Below are positions 32,669 through 40,841 of a stretch of 64,000 nt of DNA, piece after piece. Source of the DNA: Cystobacter fuscus DSM 2262 (lineage in GTDB: Bacteria > Myxococcota > Myxococcia > Myxococcales > Myxococcaceae); contig NZ_ANAH02000007.1 of the NCBI RefSeq assembly GCF_000335475.2, positions 310,001 to 374,000 of the forward strand, read 5' to 3'. The notes beneath the pieces were generated by a model. It made no database searches and was not told the DNA's origin. It saw only the letters and a program-made list of their open reading frames with translations. How positions within the stretch are numbered: position 1 is the first letter of the stretch; each line of letters starts with the position of its first letter. The position numbers and the translations under genes are program-made.

Positions 32669-33813
32669 GGCCCACCCTCCCCCACGTCCACGCGCACCCC
32701 GGCGAGGCCGCACCGCTCGGCGTGCTCGCGCAGCAGGAAGCCGAAGTGCTCCTCGACGAAGCTCCGGCGGAACCTGTCCCCCGCGGAGAGCACCAGCACC
32801 CCGGCCGCCACCTCCCGCGGGCGCAGCAGCTCAAGCTGGCTCACGGCGTACTTGAGTCCCTTCTCGCTCAGGGACGCGAGCACCTGCCGCCAGGCCGTGG
32901 CCGCGGGGCTGTCCCCGGGTGGAGCCTGAGCCGGTGGTTCCTGCCTTGGGCCCTCGGTTGAGACCCCGGCCGACGCCTCCGGGTCCAGCGTCCAGCCCCC
33001 GTGCAGCAGCTTGTCGGCGGGCGTGTGTCCATCGGGGCAGGTGCCCAGGAGAATCCACAGCAGGTCGGCCTTTCGGCCGTTGCGCAACTCCCCCCGGCAC
33101 AGCGGGGAGCGCGGCACTCGGGCGAACACCTCGCGCCACTCCTCGAGCGGCCGCTCCTGCAACGCCGCCTCCGCGTTCGCCAGGAGGACCACCGAGGTGC
33201 GCTCGGGCCACGGAGCGAATCCACGCCCCGAGCCCACCACGAGCGTCTGCCAGAACTCGCGCAGCGCCTGCACCTCGGCAGGCAGGTGGCCCGTGGGCAT
33301 GGGCGCTCGGTACTCCCGGGCCGCCACGCGCGTCACGGTGAGGCGCCCGCTCCTCGGCGGCGTCACGGGCGTGACGGGCGCCAGCGTGACGGAGGAAGGA
33401 GGAGGTGTAGTTATTTCTTTCTTCTTCTCCTCCTCCTGCATCACGTCACGCGTCACGCCGTCACGCTCGGCCGTCATGAGGCGCTGGCGCAGTCGGTAAG
33501 CCCTTGATCTCGCTGCGTCCTGGGCCTTGCGGTGCTCATCCTTCTGGGCCTCCGTCACGCTCGCGTCCGTGACGCCCGTCACGCCGGGGGCGTCACGCGT
33601 GATGCGTGATGCGTGACGCCCCTCCGTCACGCTGTCCGAGCGTGACGCGGGCGGTGGAGGCACGGCGGCCGGAGCCGCGAAGCTCGCGGTGAGGTTGACG
33701 AGCGCCTGGGCCTGCAGGCGCGCCGTGGCCTCGGCCCGCTCGGCCCGGGCCAGAGCCGCAGCCAGCTCCGCGCGCAGGGCGGCGAGTTCCGCGGATGGGG
33801 AGTGGCAGGTCAT
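32665..33813 (-). CDS. Phage replication protein with DnaA N-terminal-like domain
   Basis: 382 residues from the ATG at 33813. The N-terminal ~45 residues are an Ala/Leu/Glu coiled coil (AELAALRAELAAALARAERAEATARLQAQALV). A low-complexity linker with repeated SVTE/VTGVT/VTR words follows; its DNA holds the iterons described separately. The middle part (LREFWQTLVVGSGRGFAPWPERTSVVLLANAEAALQERPLEEWREVFARVPRSPLCRGELRNGRKADLLWIL) is a conserved phage replication segment. The last ~85 residues (ATAWRQVLASLSEKGLKYAVSQLELLRPREVAAGVLVLSAGDRFRRSFVEEHFGFLLREHAE) match the DnaA N-terminal helicase-loader docking domain. The protein probably binds the internal iterons and recruits host DnaB. Confidence 0.7.
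   Translation of the reverse strand: MTCHSPSAELAALRAELAAALARAERAEATARLQAQALVNLTASFAAPAAVPPPPASRSDSVTEGRHASRITRDAPGVTGVTDASVTEAQKDEHRKAQDAARSRAYRLRQRLMTAERDGVTRDVMQEEEKKKEITTPPPSSVTLAPVTPVTPPRSGRLTVTRVAAREYRAPMPTGHLPAEVQALREFWQTLVVGSGRGFAPWPERTSVVLLANAEAALQERPLEEWREVFARVPRSPLCRGELRNGRKADLLWILLGTCPDGHTPADKLLHGGWTLDPEASAGVSTEGPRQEPPAQAPPGDSPAATAWRQVLASLSEKGLKYAVSQLELLRPREVAAGVLVLSAGDRFRRSFVEEHFGFLLREHAERCGLAGVRVDVGEGGP
33331..33647. other. Iteron cluster, candidate phage replication origin
   Basis: Fourteen exact copies of the 7-mer CGTCACG or its complement CGTGACG lie in 317 bases (starts 33331, 33361, 33370, 33385, 33444, 33451, 33459, 33553, 33568, 33577, 33591, 33612, 33625, 33641), plus two CGTGATG variants at 33598 and 33605 in direct tandem. 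Between the blocks is an AT/pyrimidine-rich stretch (33409-33431, with GTTATTTCTTTC) suited to melting. The layout parallels the lambda origin inside gene O. Confidence 0.75.
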
Positions 33814-35045
33814 CTCGTCCCCCACAGGGCCAGGGTGGGCTGGCGCTCGCCCAGACAGTGCGGTGAAAACCACACGCGCTCGCGCCGGGCGTTGGCGGTA
33901 TTGCCCGCGGAGGCGGCGTACCCACCCGAGGCCTTCCACGCCACGCAGCGCCAACTCTCGGGCATCTGGTGCTCGCCCTCGTAGCCGCAGAGGACAATCC
34001 GAAACCTGGGGTTGTCGCCATGGGCGATAGCCCACTCACGCACAGAGTGGGCGACGTCGAGGTCCTCCTGGGCGTACAGGCTCGGATCCCTCCCCGCCTC
34101 CGCGGAGTACGGCGGGTCCAGGAAGACGGCGGTGTTGCCGATGGCCACGGTGGCGGAGGGCCCCAGCACCCGCTCCCAATCACCACAGCACACACGCACG
34201 TGGCGCAGGCGCGTGGCCAGCGCTTGCATCCACTCCAGCACGGAGCCACGCCTCCCAGAGGCGTGCACGCCTGCCCCGACCGCCCCCGAGTTGCCCCGCA
34301 GCATCGGCATTTGCTCTCGCAATTGCTGGCCATGGACTCCGTTGCCACTGCCAAGGTTGGGCCGCTGTCGCCAGGTGCTCGAGGTATCCCCCCTAGCAGT
34401 CCGCGCATGGATGCCCTGTGCCCTCCGCCCTGCATTGGTCCTGCCTTCCCAGTTCACCGAGTTGGCGAGCGAGACGTTCCACGACGTCTTGAAGGTGCCG
34501 TCACGGTACGTCCCCTCGCGCACCGCGAGCTGGTGCACGCCCCGGCCCGGCTTGTCGAGCATCGGCCGCTTCGCGTACTCGGCGGTGCGGATGCCCACGC
34601 CCTTCTTCGCGCCCGCCTCCGCCTGCTCTTCCCACGCGGGCTGGGCACACCAGCCGGAGCCGATCCACTGGCTGATGCCCCAGACCCAAAGGCCGGCCAC
34701 CTTGGCGTCGAAGTACTCCATGTCCTGGCGCATGCGCTCGCGGAAGTCCCGCTGGGACACCAGCCAGCGGTGGCGGGCATGCAGGTCCACCTCGTTGACG
34801 GGCCAATCCGCGTGGTGCGCCACGCCCTCGGGATCGGCCGCCACCGCGCGCCAGAAGTTCGCAAGGTAGCAGTCCAAGTCATTGACGGTTTCCACCCGCG
34901 GTTCGCCCGGGCGACCGAGCAACACCGCGAGGCTGCCGGCGAAGGGCTCCACGTAGTTGGCCACGTCGGCGCCGAAGGCGTCCCACACGAGGTGGGCCAC
35001 CCGAGACTTGCCGCCGAACCAGGGAAAGGGGGCCTTGAGGCTCAT
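33810..35045 (-). CDS. DNA adenine-N6 methyltransferase (D12/Dam class)
   Basis: 411 residues from the ATG at 35045 (GATGGAGGGAGC precedes it). It has LKAPFPWFGGKSRVAHLV (motif X), NYVEPFAGSLAVLL (SAM-binding motif I) and FLDPPYS at 309-315 (catalytic motif IV DPPY). A long insertion of about 120 residues between these motifs (WEEQAEAGAKKGVG... GVHASGRRG) holds the target recognition part. The enzyme methylates adenine, protecting phage DNA from host restriction or marking the origin. It overlaps the neighbouring genes by 4 bases on each side. Confidence 0.9.
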   Translation of the reverse strand: MSLKAPFPWFGGKSRVAHLVWDAFGADVANYVEPFAGSLAVLLGRPGEPRVETVNDLDCYLANFWRAVAADPEGVAHHADWPVNEVDLHARHRWLVSQRDFRERMRQDMEYFDAKVAGLWVWGISQWIGSGWCAQPAWEEQAEAGAKKGVGIRTAEYAKRPMLDKPGRGVHQLAVREGTYRDGTFKTSWNVSLANSVNWEGRTNAGRRAQGIHARTARGDTSSTWRQRPNLGSGNGVHGQQLREQMPMLRGNSGAVGAGVHASGRRGSVLEWMQALATRLRHVRVCCGDWERVLGPSATVAIGNTAVFLDPPYSAEAGRDPSLYAQEDLDVAHSVREWAIAHGDNPRFRIVLCGYEGEHQMPESWRCVAWKASGGYAASAGNTANARRERVWFSPHCLGERQPTLALWGTR

Positions 35046-35854
35046 GCTCCCTCCATCGCGGACACCCGGCAGCAAGGAGGGGGCACGGGCACCGTCCAGC
35101 GGCAGTCCACGAAGTGCGGAATCCCGTGAGAGCAGCGCGGCCAACCGGGCTCCTCACACTTCGCGCTCGGCAGTCGGTACGAGTGGAAACTCCCCGGGCC
35201 ACCGCCGCTCCACAGCCGGCCGCAGTAGGCACAGGGCACCAGGCGCTGCACCCGCTGGGCGGGGAGGACGCTGTGCAGGGCGGTGTGAATGAAGGGCGCG
35301 GGGCCGCGGGCCCGGCCCGGCGCGTCCACGGTGAGCACCCGGGACAGCTGGGCCTCCAGTTCCTCATTCCACTGGGCAGCGCGGGCCAGTGCCTTCTGCT
35401 CTGCTCGCGCGTCCCGGTAGGCGCGGCCGAGCCGCACGCGCAGCTCCTCCGGGGGCGTCCACATGGAGCGGCCACCCCGCGTGGGCACCGGCGTAATGGG
35501 CACAGGCGTGTCCACCCACAGTAGGACGGAGCCATGCGCCCAAGGGGACAGCGCCGGCGCGAGGCTCGGAGAAATGCTCTCCAGGCGCCGCGCACGGGCC
35601 ACGGCCACCACGGCGTCCGTCACCTGGGCGAGCTCGTGCTCGGGCACCACGGCCCGGGCGAGGGCGAGACGCTCCGCTGCGCGGCTGTCCTCCTCCGCGC
35701 TCGCGTGAATGGCGACGTACTCCCCGAAGAGGTACTCGTCCGCTGGCGGCAGGCTGATGACGGGGCACAGCCCCAGGGCCACGAGGGCGGCCCACGGGCG
35801 GCGGAGCGTCACGGCGAAGAGCCGCTGCTCGGTGATGATCGGCGTGGTGCTCAC
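35042..35854 (-). CDS. ASCH-like domain protein with C-terminal zinc motif
   Basis: 270 residues from a GTG at 35854 overlapping the upstream stop (GTGA). EQRLFAVTLRRPWAALVALGLCPVISLPPADEYLFGEYVAIHAS matches the start of ASCH domains (beta-barrel, PUA-like, RNA-binding or nucleotide-hydrolysing). The middle is helical. The C-terminus has LVPCAYCGRLW, AKCEEPGWPRCSHG and PPPCCRVS, probably a zinc site. It is located between the large zinc-ribbon gene and the methyltransferase gene. Nucleic acid modification or RNA binding is the likely theme. Confidence 0.6.
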   Translation of the reverse strand: MSTTPIITEQRLFAVTLRRPWAALVALGLCPVISLPPADEYLFGEYVAIHASAEEDSRAAERLALARAVVPEHELAQVTDAVVAVARARRLESISPSLAPALSPWAHGSVLLWVDTPVPITPVPTRGGRSMWTPPEELRVRLGRAYRDARAEQKALARAAQWNEELEAQLSRVLTVDAPGRARGPAPFIHTALHSVLPAQRVQRLVPCAYCGRLWSGGGPGSFHSYRLPSAKCEEPGWPRCSHGIPHFVDCRWTVPVPPPCCRVSAMEGA

Positions 35855-38800
35855 TGCCCGACCCCCTCCGGGCACAGTTCAAGGACAAAGCCCCGTCGGA
35901 TGAAGTCCTCGGCCTCGGCCATCAGCGCCTTGTGCTGGCTCGCCCAGGAGACGACGGCGATCATCGATGCCACGAGTCCGTCCTCGTCCCACCTGAACGG
36001 TCCGTGGCGCGTCCCGTCCGTCGCGGTGAAGTGCACCTCCGGCGCGCCTTCGTTGAAGTCCCACACCTCCAGTCGCCAGCCGCCAGAGAGCGCGTAGAAG
36101 AACGGCCCCTCCGCGAGCGGCTCAGCGGGCACGCCCACCCTCAACCCGGGCACGGCGCCGTCGCGGCATGCCTGCGCCAGCGGCTTCACCACCGTCTCGG
36201 CGTGCTCCTTCCACCAGGACAAGAGGGCGCGGTGCTCCTCGAGCGCAGCGCCTCGGAGCGTGCCTGCGTAGTGGTGGCTGGCCTTGAGGCCGCTTCTGCC
36301 CCACCACGACGCCGCGCGCCGCTCGCCCAGCGCCTCATTCACGAGCCATAGCGGGACGACCTGGCTCCCGCCCAGGAGCCGCTCCGGCAGCTCCACGCGC
36401 CAGGAGTCGCCGGTGCTCTGGAGATGCGCCGAGTGTCCCTCCGGGGTGCTGGCCTGGGCCGGTGCGGACGGTGCGGCGGGCAGCACGAGAGCCAAGGCCG
36501 CGCGGACATGTTTCGACTCCGCGATGAACCTGCTGAGACGCAGCCGGAGCGCGAGGCTGTTTATCCCGCCACACCAACCCCGAAGCCTGTCGTCCGCCTC
36601 CGGGGCTGGCTTCAGGCTCCCCTCCGCGTCCAGGACGAGAGGACCCCGGCGCGCCTTGCCCCGCGCGCCGCGGGGTACCACCCACAACCGGGCGTTGGCC
36701 GTGCCCGAGTCCGTCACCTCCAAGTCCAAATCCTCCGCCACGGCCCACCGACAGCTCGCAGCGTCCGGCTTCGCGGTGGAATTGGGTGTGCTCGGTGCGT
36801 CCTCTCGCTGAGCTCGAGTCTTCGCCCGCGCGCGAGACTTCCTCATGGGTGCCGCCGCCGCCACGTCCTGGGCGCGCCTCGTCTCCTCGGGCAGGGGCCA
36901 GTGCGCGGAGAGGTAGGCGACGAGCGCCGGTTCGAGTCCGGCGGGCAGAAGCGTGGCGAGGGCCCCTCTGGGGGTGGTGTGGGCGGTCGGCCGCACTCCA
37001 GGACCGCCATACGCAGCAGGGAACCACCCGAGTTTCTCAATCCGTTGCCCCTCAGGCCCCGCCAAGTCCACCAAGAGGAACAACTCGTGGAGGCGCCCCG
37101 CCGAAATGCTGTCCGGCTCCCCACAGAAGCCGGGCGTCACGTCCACGTGCCACCCGGGGAAGAGCGACGCGTCCACGGCCGGCCACGGTCGGCCGAACAT
37201 GTCCACGGGCGCAGGCGCGACGGGCGCCGCGGGCGTCGGACTGGTGTTGGCGATCTCCGCCCGGCACTCCGCGCAGTAGAAACCGCGCGCATCCTTGGGC
37301 CCCACCGGCTGCAGTTGCGAGGCAGGGAACTCGCTGGTGCACCCGTCGCACTCGCTTGGGGTGCCGTCCCCGCTCTGCTGGGCCGCCTCGAGCTCGCGCG
37401 CTTGGCGCTTCCCGGCGAGCACCTCCGGGGTGCAGCAGCGCGAGCACAGCCAGAAGGAGAACCAATGGGCACCGCAGCGCGAGTCCTTGTCCGCGCGCCA
37501 CGTCTTCACGCCTCGAGGACGGTGGGAGCGTCCGAAGCTCAGGCGAGCGCGCGGGCCCGTCCGGGTGCCGCATGCCCAGCATGCGCAGTCCGTCCCCGTC
37601 ACCACCAGTTCGTCCTTGTACTCCCAGCCCTCCTCCCGGGGGCCCAAGTGCGCGTCCAGGAGGGCCGTGGCGTCGAGTCCCGAGAACTCCGGCGGTGCCG
37701 GTACCGGTTGGCCTTCCAGCTCCAGGCGGCGCTCGACGCGGTCGATCGCCTCGTCCTCGCTGAGGTCGGGATCGCGCTCGCGCGTCTCGGCCAAGTACCG
37801 CTCCCGCGCGGAGACAGGTACGGCGGGTCTCTCCAGGGCTGGGGCGGCGAGCACCCGGGCCACCACTTCGAGCACGCGCAGGGGTACGCCGCGCAGTCCC
37901 TTCACGCACGACCACTCCCCCTTGGCGCGCGCCACCTCAAGCACGTCCGTTCCGCGCCCGAGGCGAACCGGGTCCGCGTAGACGAGTCCGCCCTCCTTGG
38001 ACAGGAGCGGGCCGTGCTTGGCGACGTCCGTTTCGCGCTGCGAGAGGAAGAAGACGGGCTGGCCACCCGTCTCCTTCCACCCACCCTGCCACGTGAGCGT
38101 CCAGCCCAGCACCCGGCCGAGCTGGAAGGCTTGGCACCGCGGCTTCGCCGGGCACGTCTTCGCGTGGCAGGCGCCGATTGCCCCCCGCGGGCTCGTGTGG
38201 TCCGCCAGTGAGTCACCGCAGGTACAACAGGGCACCGCCGGAGCGGGCACCGCGGCCTCGTCCCCCTCGGAGGTGGCCGAGGCCTCCGCCACCGTCGCCG
38301 TCCGCGCGGACGCCGCCTTCCCGGCGCGCTTCTCTCCCTTCGTCTCGGTGGCCGGGCGCCGCCGCGGGCGTCCCGTGCCCGTGGGCGGCTCGGGGTCGGG
38401 CTGCGCGTCCTTCCGGGGCGCGGGCTTCGAGCGCTCCTGGGCCGTGGGCTGCGCCGAGGCGGGCGCGTCCAGCGGCAAGTCCTGCTGCTCGGCCCGGGCG
38501 TCCGGATCCTCGCCCGTGGTGGCCGCGGCGAAGTGCCGGGTGTGCTGCGCGCGCAGGGCTTCCTCCTGACGCGCCAGTTCCTCCAGGAAGCGCGCCTTCA
38601 GGACAGGCAGCTCGGCCAGCGCGCGCTCCAGCGCGAGGCCGCGGTGGAAGTGCTGCTCGCGCTGCTCGTCGGTGAGGCGGGGGGCGGACACGGAGGACTC
38701 CAGGAGGGCAGAGCCCGAGGGGCCCGCCGGAGAGGTGGTGAGAGGGGTTGGGGCGCCGAGGCGGTTGGAGAGCTGCGTGAGGCGGCCTTTCAGCCACGAG

Positions 38801-39210
38801 AGGCGCTGGCCCTGGCCGAGGCCCGCCAAGGGGTCCTCCAGGCTCCAACTCCTCGGCAAGTGCCCGCGGAGGGCGTCGACGTAGGGCGCCCCCGCGTACA
38901 CGGTGAGGTGAGCGGGGCTGCCGTGGTCGTCGTCGGTGAGGTCGCGGATGACGTCGCGGGCCCAGGCGGCCCGCTCCGTGGCGCTGAGCTCGCCCAGCGC
39001 CAGGTCATACGGCGCCATGTCCTCGTCCAGGTCCACCAAGCCGTGCTTGGCACTGAGGATCCAGACGTCGGCGCCGAACTCGGCCTCGGCAACGGCGAGC
39101 GCGGCACGGAAGAGCGGACCTGTGTACAGCTCGCGGGCCGGAGCGGGGCGCGGCAACTTCTCCTTGCCGCACCCCACGAGAGCCATCCGCCTGGGCGTGA
39201 GGGGGCTCAT
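35851..39210 (-). CDS. Very large multi-zinc-ribbon phage protein with DUF6884-like N-terminus
   Basis: 1119 residues from the ATG at 39210 (ATGA overlap with the upstream stop). Residues about 8-150 (RRMALVGCGKEKLPRPAPARELYTGPLFRAALAVAEAEFGADVWILSAKHGLVDLDEDMAPYD) match a YaaA/DUF6884-like domain known from phages and mobile elements. A charged linker (to ~310) follows. Three cysteine clusters come next: CCTCGDSL...GACHAKTCPAKPRC, CACWACGTRTG...RCGAHWFSFWLCSRCC and ECDGCTSEF...FYCAECRAEI. The C-terminal ~450 residues contain several WRVELPERLL / WAVAEDLDLEV strand-rich repeats. It is the largest gene of the prophage and sits in the DNA-modification part of the early operon. I cannot assign a reaction. 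Confidence 0.65.
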   Translation of the reverse strand: MSPLTPRRMALVGCGKEKLPRPAPARELYTGPLFRAALAVAEAEFGADVWILSAKHGLVDLDEDMAPYDLALGELSATERAAWARDVIRDLTDDDHGSPAHLTVYAGAPYVDALRGHLPRSWSLEDPLAGLGQGQRLSWLKGRLTQLSNRLGAPTPLTTSPAGPSGSALLESSVSAPRLTDEQREQHFHRGLALERALAELPVLKARFLEELARQEEALRAQHTRHFAAATTGEDPDARAEQQDLPLDAPASAQPTAQERSKPAPRKDAQPDPEPPTGTGRPRRRPATETKGEKRAGKAASARTATVAEASATSEGDEAAVPAPAVPCCTCGDSLADHTSPRGAIGACHAKTCPAKPRCQAFQLGRVLGWTLTWQGGWKETGGQPVFFLSQRETDVAKHGPLLSKEGGLVYADPVRLGRGTDVLEVARAKGEWSCVKGLRGVPLRVLEVVARVLAAPALERPAVPVSARERYLAETRERDPDLSEDEAIDRVERRLELEGQPVPAPPEFSGLDATALLDAHLGPREEGWEYKDELVVTGTDCACWACGTRTGPRARLSFGRSHRPRGVKTWRADKDSRCGAHWFSFWLCSRCCTPEVLAGKRQARELEAAQQSGDGTPSECDGCTSEFPASQLQPVGPKDARGFYCAECRAEIANTSPTPAAPVAPAPVDMFGRPWPAVDASLFPGWHVDVTPGFCGEPDSISAGRLHELFLLVDLAGPEGQRIEKLGWFPAAYGGPGVRPTAHTTPRGALATLLPAGLEPALVAYLSAHWPLPEETRRAQDVAAAAPMRKSRARAKTRAQREDAPSTPNSTAKPDAASCRWAVAEDLDLEVTDSGTANARLWVVPRGARGKARRGPLVLDAEGSLKPAPEADDRLRGWCGGINSLALRLRLSRFIAESKHVRAALALVLPAAPSAPAQASTPEGHSAHLQSTGDSWRVELPERLLGGSQVVPLWLVNEALGERRAASWWGRSGLKASHHYAGTLRGAALEEHRALLSWWKEHAETVVKPLAQACRDGAVPGLRVGVPAEPLAEGPFFYALSGGWRLEVWDFNEGAPEVHFTATDGTRHGPFRWDEDGLVASMIAVVSWASQHKALMAEAEDFIRRGFVLELCPEGVGQ

Positions 39211-39581
39211 CGAGAGGCATCCACCCCGGGCGTCGCCGGCAGTTCGTGGCCGAAGGCGCGCAGGAAGCGCCGACAGGCCTCGTCGGAGACGGGCTCCCAC
39301 GAGCGCCGCGCCAGCCTGTCGTGGGCGAGCTGCAGGAAGGGTTCGACGGCGGCGAGCAACTCCGCCCAGCCCTGGACGGACTCCGGGGCGGCCGGGTGCA
39401 CCGCGACGAGGGCCGCGTGGGCCTCGGCGAGCGCCGCGCGCAGGCGGGCGAGGTGCTCATCCTGCCCCGCGTACGTGGTGGGCGTGTCGGTGACGAGGAC
39501 GACACGGCGGGCGGCGTCCACCGCCGCGCCGAGCTGCCGCATCTCGTCCCTCGTGGGGGTCGGGCAGTCGGCGGCGCTCAC
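39207..39581 (-). CDS. Small helical phage protein
   Basis: 124 residues from a GTG at 39581, overlapping the ADP-ribosyltransferase-like stop (GTGA). CPTPTRDEMRQLGAAVDAARRVVLVTDTPTTYAGQDEHLARLRAALAEAHAALVAVHPAAPESVQGWAELLAAVEPFLQLAHDRL is almost entirely helical. A truncated relative of its first codons (DPTRDEVATIGTAVDAA) survives in the second element at about 40860-40915, which shows that both elements shared this gene. Function unknown. Confidence 0.65.
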   Translation of the reverse strand: MSAADCPTPTRDEMRQLGAAVDAARRVVLVTDTPTTYAGQDEHLARLRAALAEAHAALVAVHPAAPESVQGWAELLAAVEPFLQLAHDRLARRSWEPVSDEACRRFLRAFGHELPATPGVDASR

Positions 39582-40006
39582 GTCATCCCCCCGTTCTGGA
39601 CGGACTCGAGGATGCGGACCACGTCGGCCGGGTGGAGTTGGAGGACTTCGACGACGCGGGCCCGCGGGCAGGCCAGGGAGAGCGTCGGATCGTCGCAGTC
39701 CGGGTCCGCCTCAAGCGGCCCCTCCGGGAGGACGCGGTACACCCAGCCCCCACCAGGGAAGAGGGCGGCGAACAGGGCCGCGGCCTCGTACTGGGTGGCC
39801 ACGTACACCCTGTCAGCCCGGACGCCCGCGCGAGCCCGGCCCTCCTCGCCCATGAAGGCGGAGAGCACGTGGGGCGTGTGGGTGACGGACGGGGGGAGGA
39901 GGTACTCGCCCACGGCCCGGCCTGGCGCCCCGCCATGCCAGTAGGCGACGCTGGGCGAGCTGGTACTCAGGCCGTCCAGGGACTCAGCGGAAGCAGCCTG
40001 TAGCAC
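39578..40006 (-). CDS. Arr-like ADP-ribosyltransferase
   Basis: About 142 residues, start taken at the GTG at 40006 (a shorter start is possible, since the conserved part begins at VAYWHGG). VAYWHGGAPGRAVGEYLLPPSVTH, then RADRVYVATQYEAAALFAALFPGGGWVYRVLPEGPLEADPDCDDPTLSLACPRARVVEVLQL, follow the order of rifampin ADP-ribosyltransferase Arr: the Y-H-G NAD-binding motif, the Y-V/L-T/A-T segment before the helix, and the V-x-P-x-G-P-x-E-x-D-P strand. Arr modifies rifampicin; phage relatives could instead modify host proteins such as RNA polymerase. It is the first gene of the leftward early operon, where host-takeover functions are common, and lies next to the right attachment site. Confidence 0.7.
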   Translation of the reverse strand: MLQAASAESLDGLSTSSPSVAYWHGGAPGRAVGEYLLPPSVTHTPHVLSAFMGEEGRARAGVRADRVYVATQYEAAALFAALFPGGGWVYRVLPEGPLEADPDCDDPTLSLACPRARVVEVLQLHPADVVRILESVQNGGMT

Positions 40007-40149
40007 CCGGCCCCGTGTGCTCGCGGTGTGCTCACCGGCAACTGCCGAGGAGGCAGGCGAACAAACACCGTGAAGTGGCCTCCGCCCGCAACCTCCCGTA
40101 AAAACAAGAGAAGGCAATTCGGGCAAACTGGGTGGAGGGCTTCGAGTTG

Positions 40150-40176
40150 TACAAGAAGCTAAAGGCCCTCGGGATA
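40150..40176 (+). other. Internal attachment site between tandem elements
   Basis: The segment beginning TACAAGAAGCTAAAGGCCCT is the right end of the intact prophage and the left end of the remnant. In the regulator frame it continues LKALGIRRGDKEPGIP and a stop, a third version of the regulator C-terminus. Confidence 0.75.
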
Positions 40177-40382
40177 CGGCGGGGCGACAAGGAACCCGGT
40201 ATCCCCTGAGAACCACCCGCCACCAGTGTCCAGCCAGGCCTTCCTCCGCTCGCGGTCGTACTCGGCAATCCAGCACTGCACGGCCGAGACCTACCCGGGT
40301 CCGATTTGAGAAAACCCGGGCCGAGTCTACTTCCGTCCGGCAGTGCATCGGGCCGTGGTGGCCCGAACGAAGGCGGGGGAGC
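40177..40382. other. Region upstream of the secreted-protein gene in the remnant
   Basis: 206 bases. A leftward open frame of about 40 codons (about 40159-40281) encodes VQCWIAEYDRERRKAWLDTGGGWFSG; it may be the decayed end of a phage gene. The promoter of the 40383 gene is expected downstream of the CCCGGG dyad. Confidence 0.35.
40294..40320. terminator. CCCGGG dyad, possible terminator
   Basis: CCCGGG at 40294-40299 pairs with CCCGGG at 40315-40320 around an A/T-rich 15-base loop. Weak evidence. Confidence 0.3.
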
Positions 40383-40841
40383 ATGAAGCGATTCCAATGG
40401 TGCGTCATGGCAAGTGTCCTCACGGCCGGTCTCCTGGGAGTTGCGCACGAGGCATCTGGCGAGGCTCCCGCGGTGGAGCCTTCGATGATTTCCCAATGCA
40501 AGCCGAGCATGCTGAAGGGCCACTACGTCTATGCAACCGATGGGTACATCGTGAGTGGGTCCGAGCAGATCCCCTTCGCACAGGCCGGTCATGATCTCTT
40601 CCAGGGGGATGGGACCTTTACCGGTTGGGCGACCGTCAGTACCAAGGGTGAGATCACGCGCATCGCCTACTCTGGCACCTACACCCTCAATGCCGACTGT
40701 GGAGGCACCGCGACGCTCACCGACAACAACGGAGACACCGCGCACTTCGACCTCTTCGTCACGAAGAACGGGGCGACCATGACCTACATCCAGACCGACG
40801 CGGGCTACGTCTCCTCCGCCTTCGAGATACGACGGGACTAG
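40383..40841 (+). CDS. Secreted protein of unknown function, trapped between attachment sites
   Basis: 152 residues. MKRFQWCVMASVLTAGLLGVAHEASG is a signal peptide. The mature domain CKPSMLKGHYVYATDGYIVSGSEQIPFAQAGHDLFQGDGTFTGWATVSTKGEITRIAYSGTYTLNADCGGTATLTDNNGDTAHFDLFVTKNGATMTYIQTDAGYVSSAFEIRR is a small beta-barrel with one cysteine pair, of the kind found as single-domain exported proteins in many soil bacteria; I cannot name a function. The unit is intact although the phage around it has been lost, so it may be kept by selection. Confidence 0.75.
   Translation: MKRFQWCVMASVLTAGLLGVAHEASGEAPAVEPSMISQCKPSMLKGHYVYATDGYIVSGSEQIPFAQAGHDLFQGDGTFTGWATVSTKGEITRIAYSGTYTLNADCGGTATLTDNNGDTAHFDLFVTKNGATMTYIQTDAGYVSSAFEIRRD

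Noticed and set aside
33331-33647. CRISPR-like repeat array
   Set aside because: The repeats are 7 bases, occur in both orientations at irregular spacing and lie inside a coding gene; they fit iterons, not CRISPR. No other array was found in the window.
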